A stretch of 64,000 nt of DNA from Mycobacterium sp. (GTDB lineage Bacteria > Actinomycetota > Actinomycetes > Mycobacteriales > Mycobacteriaceae), in NCBI RefSeq assembly GCF_004298145.1, contig NZ_SCRH01000056.1, positions 62,001-126,000 of the forward strand, read 5' to 3'. The notes under the pieces were generated by a model. The model searched no databases. It worked only from the letters and a program-made list of their open reading frames with translations, and was not told the DNA's origin. Shown here in pieces: positions 58,965 through 64,000 of this stretch (within the stretch, counting starts at the first letter, position 1; the number at the start of each line of letters is the position of its first letter). Position numbers and translations under genes: made by a program.

Positions 58965-59720
58965 GTGGACTATGCCGGCGCATTCCTCGACCAGAACCGG
59001 GCTTTCGCGGAGCTGTTCGACGGTACCGACGAATCCACGCCGGTGCCCACCTGCCCGGACTGGACGCTGCGGCAACTGTTGCGCCACGTCGGGCGCGGCG
59101 ACCGCTGGGCGGCGCAGATCGTGCGCGAGCGCCTCGAGGACTACCTCGACCCCCGCACCGTGGAGGGCGGCAAGCCGCCGCCCGATGCCGCCGACGCGAT
59201 CTCCTGGCTGCACGGCGGCGCTCAGCGGCTCGTCGACGCCGTGGAGCAGACCGGAGTCGAAACACCCGTATGGACGTTCCTCGGGCCGCGCCCGGCGAAC
59301 TGGTGGATCCGGCGCCGGCTGCACGAGGTGGCCGTGCATCGCGCCGACGCCGCGATCGCGCTGGGCCGCGATTTCACCCTTGAACCCGATATCGCGGCCG
59401 ACGGGATCACCGAATGGCTGGAGCGGGTCGCGATCCAGGCGGGCAGCCAGGGGACGCCGCTGCCGCTCGAGGAAGGCAGCACCCTGCACCTACACGCCAC
59501 CGATCCGGGCCTCGGCGAGGCCGGCGAGTGGACGGCCGCCGTCGAAGGCGGGCGGATCACCTGGTCGCACGAGCACGGCAAGGGCAGCGCCGCATTGCGC
59601 GGCGGCGCCACCGAGCTGCTGCTGGCGATCCTGCGCCGGCGACCGCTCGCCGATACGGGCGTCGCGCTGTTCGGCGACGACGCCGTGTGGGAGCGCTGGT
59701 TGGACCGTACGCCTCTCTAG
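58965..59720 (+). CDS. Maleylpyruvate isomerase family, mycothiol-dependent enzyme (Rv0332-like)
   Basis: The 251-residue DinB-fold protein has the family start (DYAGAFLDQNRAFAELF), the VPTCPDWTLRQLLRHVGRGD motif with its metal-binding His, and the later RRLHEVAVHRADA His motif. Mycothiol S-transferases and isomerases of this family use a metal held by His-Glu-His; the substrate is unknown. The GTG at 58965 follows directly after the small frame. Length and place fit Rv0332. Confidence 0.85.
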   Translation: MDYAGAFLDQNRAFAELFDGTDESTPVPTCPDWTLRQLLRHVGRGDRWAAQIVRERLEDYLDPRTVEGGKPPPDAADAISWLHGGAQRLVDAVEQTGVETPVWTFLGPRPANWWIRRRLHEVAVHRADAAIALGRDFTLEPDIAADGITEWLERVAIQAGSQGTPLPLEEGSTLHLHATDPGLGEAGEWTAAVEGGRITWSHEHGKGSAALRGGATELLLAILRRRPLADTGVALFGDDAVWERWLDRTPL

Positions 59721-59749
59721 CCGCGGGGCCGCACGGTAATTTGCACACC

Positions 59750-60124
59750 ATGACCACATCGGAGATCGCCACCGTTCTGGCATGGCATGACGCCCTCAAC
59801 GCCGCTGACCTCGACACGTTGGCGGCCTTATCCAGCGACGACATCGAGATCGGCGACGCGCACGGCGCCGCCCAGGGCCACGAGGCGCTGCGCACCTGGG
59901 CGGCCTCGCACCGGGGAACCGCGGAGCTCGGCCGGATGTATGTGCACGACGGCGTCGTGGCCGTCGAACAAAAACTCGGCAGTACCGACGACCCGGGGGC
60001 TCCCACCAGCACCGCGTTGACGTTCCGGGTGGTCCGCGACCACGTCACCTCCGTCTTCCGGCATGACAGCCTGGCGTCGGCGCTCGCGGCCACCGAGCTC
60101 ACCGAATCCGACGCCGTCGACTAG
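59750..60124 (+). CDS. NTF2/SnoaL-like protein (Rv0333-like)
   Basis: A 124-residue SnoaL-like protein (VLAWHDALNAADLDTLAALS, then DDIEIGDAHGAAQGHEALRTW). Rv0333 has the same length. The fold binds small hydrophobic molecules; no reaction is known. It lies 29 bases after the Rv0332-like gene and 25 before rmlA, so the three are likely one operon. Confidence 0.83.
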   Translation: MTTSEIATVLAWHDALNAADLDTLAALSSDDIEIGDAHGAAQGHEALRTWAASHRGTAELGRMYVHDGVVAVEQKLGSTDDPGAPTSTALTFRVVRDHVTSVFRHDSLASALAATELTESDAVD

Positions 60125-60149
60125 GACCATCAGGCAGTAGGAGCTATTC

Positions 60150-61025
60150 ATGCGCGGAATCATCTTGGCCGGCGGGTCGGGCACCCGCCTGCATCCGATC
60201 ACCACGGGCATCAGCAAGCAGTTGCTGCCCGTCTACGACAAACCGATGGTCTACTACCCGCTGTCCACCCTGATGATGGCCGGAATCCGCGACATCCTGG
60301 TGATCACCACCCCGCATGACGCGCCGGGATTCACCCGGCTCCTGGGCGACGGCTCGCAATTCGGCGTCAACATCACCTACGTGACGCAGGACCGGCCCGA
60401 CGGTCTGGCCCAGGCGTTCGTCCTGGGCGCCGACCACATCGGCAACGAGTCGGCGGCTCTGGTGTTGGGAGACAACATCTTCTACGGCCCCGGGCTGGGC
60501 ACCAGCTTGAGCCGCTTCCAAACCATAAGTGGGGGAGCGGTTTTCGCCTACTGGGTGGCCAACCCGTCGGCGTACGGCGTGGTGGAATTCAGCGACGACG
60601 GCCTGGCGCTGTCACTGGAAGAGAAACCCCAGACGCCGAAATCGAATTACGCGGTCCCGGGTTTGTACTTCTATGACAACGACGTGATCGAAATCGCCAA
60701 GGGCCTCAAGAAATCGGCGCGCGGCGAGTACGAGATCACCGAGGTCAACCAGATCTATCTCAGCAGGGGCCGGCTCTCGGTCGAGGTGATGGCCCGCGGA
60801 ACGGCCTGGCTGGATACCGGAACTTTCGACTCGCTGCTGGACGCCAGCGACTTCGTGCGCACGCTGGAACGGCGGCAAGGCCTCAAGGTCAGCGTGCCCG
60901 AGGAGGTGGCGTGGCAGCAGGGCTGGATCGGCGACGATCAGCTGGCCGAACGGGCGCACAGCCTGCTCAAGTCCGGCTACGGTGGCTATCTGCTGAACCT
61001 ATTGGAGCGGAGCCGGTTTCACTAG
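60150..61025 (+). CDS. rmlA: Glucose-1-phosphate thymidylyltransferase
   Basis: The 291-residue enzyme has the nucleotidyltransferase signature GGSGTRLHPITTGISKQLLP, YDKPMVYYPLSTLM, the metal-site motif LVLGDNIFYG, and EEKPQTPKSNYAVPGLYFYD. It makes dTDP-glucose, the first step of dTDP-rhamnose synthesis needed for the rhamnose linker between peptidoglycan and arabinogalactan, so it is probably essential. It corresponds to Rv0334. The ATG follows a weak AGGAGC site. Its end overlaps the convergent YibE/F gene by 59 bases. Confidence 0.97.
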   Translation: MRGIILAGGSGTRLHPITTGISKQLLPVYDKPMVYYPLSTLMMAGIRDILVITTPHDAPGFTRLLGDGSQFGVNITYVTQDRPDGLAQAFVLGADHIGNESAALVLGDNIFYGPGLGTSLSRFQTISGGAVFAYWVANPSAYGVVEFSDDGLALSLEEKPQTPKSNYAVPGLYFYDNDVIEIAKGLKKSARGEYEITEVNQIYLSRGRLSVEVMARGTAWLDTGTFDSLLDASDFVRTLERRQGLKVSVPEEVAWQQGWIGDDQLAERAHSLLKSGYGGYLLNLLERSRFH

Positions 61026-62247
61026 GTTTCGCCAGCACCGCGGCGATCGCCGTCGTCAGCGGCACCGACAGCGCCAGCGCCATCCCGCCCACCGCTGAGC
61101 GGGCGATCTCGATGGCCACGCTCTCGCCGGTCAGCACGTCCGTCAACGAGCGGTTGGCCACGCTGAACAGCAACAGCAGCGGCAGCGAACTCCCGGCATA
61201 GGCCAGCACCAGCGTGTAGACCGTGCTGGCGATGTGATCGCGACCCACCCGGAGGGCGCCCACAAAGATCGCCCGTCGCGAGCCCCCGAGGCGGGCGAGC
61301 TCGAACACCGTCGAGGATTGGGTCACGGTCACATCGTTGAGCACACCCAACGACCCGATGATGAAGCCGGCCAGCAGCAGGCCGCCGATCGACACATCGC
61401 CCAGGTACGCACTGACGGTGGTGTTCTGTTCGTCGGACAGCCCGGTGAGGTGTGCCAGTTGTATTGCCGCCCAGGATAATCCGGCGGACAACAGCAGCGC
61501 AGACAGGGTGCCCAGCAGCGCCGCGCTGGTCCGCAGGCTGATTCCGTGGGCCAGGTAGATGACCGCGTAGAGGATCGCCGCGGACGCCACCAGCGCCACC
61601 GGCACCGCGGGCGCGCCGTCCCGCAGCGCGGGCAGCAGGAACATGACCAGCACGACGAAGGCGACCAGGATCCCGACCAGCGCGAGCAGCCCGCGCCAGC
61701 GCGCCACGGCCACGATCACCACCGCGAACGCGATCGCCAAACCGACCAGCGCCCAGCCACGTTCGAAGTCGTAGAACGCGTAGCTGGTGGCGCCCTGGTC
61801 GTCGACCTGCCGCACGATCCGAATGTGGTCGCCCACCGCGAATTTCGGCTGGCCGGGGCCGGGGGAGGACTCCAGCAGCGTGTTGGCGCCCGCGTTCGGT
61901 CCGGAATCGATGGCGACCTGGGTCAGCACGCAGCGCCCGGCGCCCGCGATGGCGGGCTGCGGCGGGCCGGTGAGAACCTGGCTGACCGACGGGCTGCCGC
62001 AGTCGCCCAACCCGCTGGACAGCACGTGCCCGGCCTGCGTGCTCACGGCGCCGCCGGACGCGCTCTGCAGCGGCATCGGAATGTCGACGCGCTGCCGACT
62101 GGGCCACAACACGATCGCGCCGAGGGCTACCGCGACGCCGATCGCGATCAGCAGCCCGATGACGATCCTGGCGGGCAACGGATCAACGGCAGACGGGCCC
62201 TTCAACGAGCCGGCCATGCTGTGCGAGTGGGAGTGGGAGTGCGTCAC
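60967..62247 (-). CDS. YibE/F-family membrane protein with His-rich N-terminus
   Basis: The 426-residue protein has one N-terminal membrane helix (about residues 28-50), a periplasmic domain of about 110 residues with two cysteines (LGDCGS, GRCVLT), and then about seven helices with the YibE/F core (FIIGSLGVLNDVTVTQSS, VGRDHIASTVYTLVLAYAG). The GTG start yields THSHSHSHSM, four His in alternation with Ser, a likely metal-binding tail. YibE/F proteins are suspected transporters without known substrate. The frame overlaps the end of rmlA by 59 bases. Confidence 0.82.
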   Translation of the reverse strand: MTHSHSHSHSMAGSLKGPSAVDPLPARIVIGLLIAIGVAVALGAIVLWPSRQRVDIPMPLQSASGGAVSTQAGHVLSSGLGDCGSPSVSQVLTGPPQPAIAGAGRCVLTQVAIDSGPNAGANTLLESSPGPGQPKFAVGDHIRIVRQVDDQGATSYAFYDFERGWALVGLAIAFAVVIVAVARWRGLLALVGILVAFVVLVMFLLPALRDGAPAVPVALVASAAILYAVIYLAHGISLRTSAALLGTLSALLLSAGLSWAAIQLAHLTGLSDEQNTTVSAYLGDVSIGGLLLAGFIIGSLGVLNDVTVTQSSTVFELARLGGSRRAIFVGALRVGRDHIASTVYTLVLAYAGSSLPLLLLFSVANRSLTDVLTGESVAIEIARSAVGGMALALSVPLTTAIAAVLAKPSETGSAPIGSADSHRSRT

Positions 62248-62279
62248 CCGCTCCACCGTAGAGGCGGTTTCCCGGGTGC

Positions 62280-63584
62280 TTACTGGCGATAGCCGACGAG
62301 GAAGTTGCCGAGGCGCTCGATCGCGGCCGCCAGATCGCGGGCCCACGGCAGCGTCACGATGCGCAGGTGATCGGGTGCCGGCCAATTGAACCCGGTGCCC
62401 TGGGTGACCAGGATCTTCTCCTGCAGCAGCAGATCGAGGACGAGCTGCTCGTCGTCCTCGATGTCATAGACCTCGGGGTCGAGCCGCGGGAAGGCGTAGA
62501 GCGCGCCGTCCGGCTTGACGCAGGACACCCCCGGAATCTCGTTGAGCTTGGTCCAGGCGACGTCGCGCTGCTCGAGCAGCCGGCCGCCGGGCAGGACCAG
62601 GTCGTCGATGCTCTGGTAGCCGCCGAGGGCGACCTGGATCGCGTGCTGCGCCGGGACATTGGGGCACAGCCGCATGTTGGCCAGCAGGCTGATTCCCTCG
62701 ATGAAGCTGCTCGCGTGGTCCTTGGGCCCGGTGATCGCCAGCCAGCCGGCCCGGTAACCCGCCACGCGGTAGGCCTTCGACAGGCCGTTGAAGGTCAGGC
62801 ACAACATGTCCGGGGCCAGCGAGGCCAGGTTGATGTGCTGAGCGTCGCCGTACAGGATCTTGTCGTAGATCTCGTCGGCGAGCAGCAGCAGCTCGTGCTT
62901 GCGCGCCAGTTCGACCATCTGGGTGAGGACTTCGCTGGTGTAGACCGCCCCGGTCGGGTTGTTCGGGTTGATCACCACCAGCGCCTTGGTGCGGTCGGTG
63001 ATCTTGGACTCCAGGTCGGCGAGGTCCGGCTGCCAGCCCCGCGTCTCGTCACACAGGTAATGCACCGGGGTGCCGCCGGCCAGCGAGGTCGACGCCGTCC
63101 ACAGCGGGTAGTCGGGGGACGGGATCAGCACCTCGTCGCCGTTGTCGAGCAGGGCCTGCAGCGTCATCGTGATCAGCTCGGAGCACCCGTTGCCCAGGTA
63201 GACGTCGTCGACGTCGAAGCGGGGGAATCCGTCGACCAACTCGTAGCGGGTGACCACCGCCCGGCGCGCGGGCAGGATGCCCTGCGAGTCGGAGTAGCCC
63301 TGGGCGTAGGGGAGGGCCTGGATCATGTCGCGCATGATCACGTCGGGCGCCTCGAAGCCGAACGGCGCCGGGTTGCCGATGTTGAGCTTGAGGATGCGAT
63401 GCCCCTCGGCTTCCAGCCGCGCGGCCTGCGCGTGCACCGGTCCGCGAATCTCGTACAGGACGTCCTGCAGCTTCGACGACTGCGCGAAAGTACGCTGCGG
63501 CCGGTGATGAGCCGACGGGTGCGGTGGCAGCTGGTGAGGCAGCTGATGGGTGGTCACACCACCAATGGTGCCATCACTGTCCAC
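62280..63584 (-). CDS. aspC: Alanine/aspartate aminotransferase, class I PLP enzyme (Rv0337c-like)
   Basis: The 434-residue fold-type I aminotransferase shows NIGNPAPFGFEAPD, the YSDSQGILPARRA segment, VINPNNPTGAVYTSE, the PLP lysine in FNGLSKAYRVAGYRAGW, and the substrate-carboxylate Arg in PDHLRIVTLP. Rv0337c is annotated aspC but resembles alanine aminotransferase (AlaA), which interconverts pyruvate/glutamate and alanine/2-oxoglutarate. The start MDSDGTIGGVTTHQ matches my memory of the tuberculosis protein; a GTG at 63557 is an alternative. Confidence 0.93.
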   Translation of the reverse strand: MDSDGTIGGVTTHQLPHQLPPHPSAHHRPQRTFAQSSKLQDVLYEIRGPVHAQAARLEAEGHRILKLNIGNPAPFGFEAPDVIMRDMIQALPYAQGYSDSQGILPARRAVVTRYELVDGFPRFDVDDVYLGNGCSELITMTLQALLDNGDEVLIPSPDYPLWTASTSLAGGTPVHYLCDETRGWQPDLADLESKITDRTKALVVINPNNPTGAVYTSEVLTQMVELARKHELLLLADEIYDKILYGDAQHINLASLAPDMLCLTFNGLSKAYRVAGYRAGWLAITGPKDHASSFIEGISLLANMRLCPNVPAQHAIQVALGGYQSIDDLVLPGGRLLEQRDVAWTKLNEIPGVSCVKPDGALYAFPRLDPEVYDIEDDEQLVLDLLLQEKILVTQGTGFNWPAPDHLRIVTLPWARDLAAAIERLGNFLVGYRQ

Positions 63585-63613
63585 TGAAATTTGCTGACAG
63601 CATCAAACCGTGA

Positions 63614-64000
63614 TCAACGCTTGCCCGGCGGGCGAGCGCCGCGGGCGATGCCCAGACCTTTAACGGGTGCCGCGGGCTTTGCTGCGTCGCCCTCGGCTGC
63701 CTTCGCCGGCTCGGCTTCGGGAGTCGGCTCGGGTTCGGCGTCCGCCTGTTCGGCCGGTTGAGCCTGCGCCTTGGGCGCCGCCTTCTTGGCGCCGGGTCGC
63801 CTGGCGCCCGCGGCCATACCCAGGCCCTTCACCGGCGCGGCGGGAGCCTTGGCCTCGGTCTCCGGGGCCGCCTCGGGCTTGGCCTCGGCCTCGGGTGCCG
63901 CGGCCTTGGCCGGCGCCGCCTTCTTCGCGCCGGGGCGCTTGGCGCCGCCGGCGATCCCCAGGCCCTTCACCGGTGCGGCGGGTGCGGCGGGCGCGGCCGC
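63614..64000 (-). CDS. C-terminal tail of Rv0338c-like iron-sulfur reductase (partial)
   Basis: The frame is open to the window end, so only the last 128 residues are visible. They are an Ala/Pro/Lys/Glu-rich extension with three copies of VKGLGxAxGAxxPG(A)K (PVKGLGIAGGAKRPGAKKAA type) at intervals of about 46 residues. In H37Rv the gene beside aspC is the large iron-sulfur-binding reductase Rv0338c. The iron-sulfur domains lie outside the window, so the assignment rests on synteny and the low-complexity tail. Confidence 0.7.
   Translation of the reverse strand, partial: AAAPAAPAAPVKGLGIAGGAKRPGAKKAAPAKAAAPEAEAKPEAAPETEAKAPAAPVKGLGMAAGARRPGAKKAAPKAQAQPAEQADAEPEPTPEAEPAKAAEGDAAKPAAPVKGLGIARGARPPGKR

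Overview
The window is mycobacterial chromosome. It is GC-rich and shows the ESX-3 tail genes eccD3-mycP3-eccE3, a PE/PPE cassette, a mycothiol-dependent-enzyme relative, and a gene order that, from memory, follows M. tuberculosis H37Rv from about Rv0290 to Rv0338c (eccD3, mycP3, eccE3, tam, sulfatase, bluB-like, Rv0307c to Rv0315, Rv0320, dcd, udgA, Rv0332/Rv0333, rmlA, aspC, Rv0338c). It looks like a slow-growing non-tuberculous species; I cannot name the species from sequence alone.

Layout. 1-3469: end of the ESX-3 secretion operon. 3459-12632: household and envelope genes, with a perfect 3x55-bp tandem repeat at 5604-5768. 12788-16273: an Hsp70-like membrane protein with a Pro-rich tail, followed by the first of five members of a family with degenerate Hsp70/actin-type motifs (DUF7159-like). 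16351-27883: Rv0313-Rv0315 equivalents, a GT-C glycosyltransferase, two SfLAP/GAP-type membrane proteins, a PAP2-diacylglycerol-kinase fusion, and a xylulokinase plus polyol dehydrogenase pair. 27928-30732: two DUF732 secreted proteins flanking a perfect 17-bp inverted repeat, an exported Pro-rich protein and an L,D-transpeptidase.

30882-43750 is a 12.9-kb integrated element in the anticodon arm of tRNA-Gly(CCC). A 20-bp core (19/20 identical) marks both ends, with TACGGG-type repeats just inside each end. The element carries a 400-aa unknown cargo protein, a lone protein resembling a major capsid subunit, two small excisionase-like HTH proteins, a RepA/AAA_25-type ATPase, an iteron-like array beside an AT-rich tract, a CxxHGG zinc-knuckle phage protein, a small serine recombinase and a frameshifted tyrosine integrase. 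At its tRNA end it carries a GHKL (MORC/Hsp90-like) ATPase next to a beta-class DNA methyltransferase, both surrounded by repeated AACCCAAA boxes. I read it as a phage-satellite-like or plasmid-like integrative element with a candidate defence or modification module. It is the most novel part of the window.

43944-64000: Rv0320-like protein, dcd, four more DUF7159-type genes in tandem, udgA, a methyltransferase, a luciferase-like oxidoreductase, PE-PPE-PPE preceded by three 11-bp palindromes at an exact 14-bp period, a MarR regulator, a region dense in inverted repeats, Rv0332/Rv0333 equivalents, rmlA, a YibE/F transporter-like protein, aspC, and the C-terminal end of an Rv0338c-like protein.
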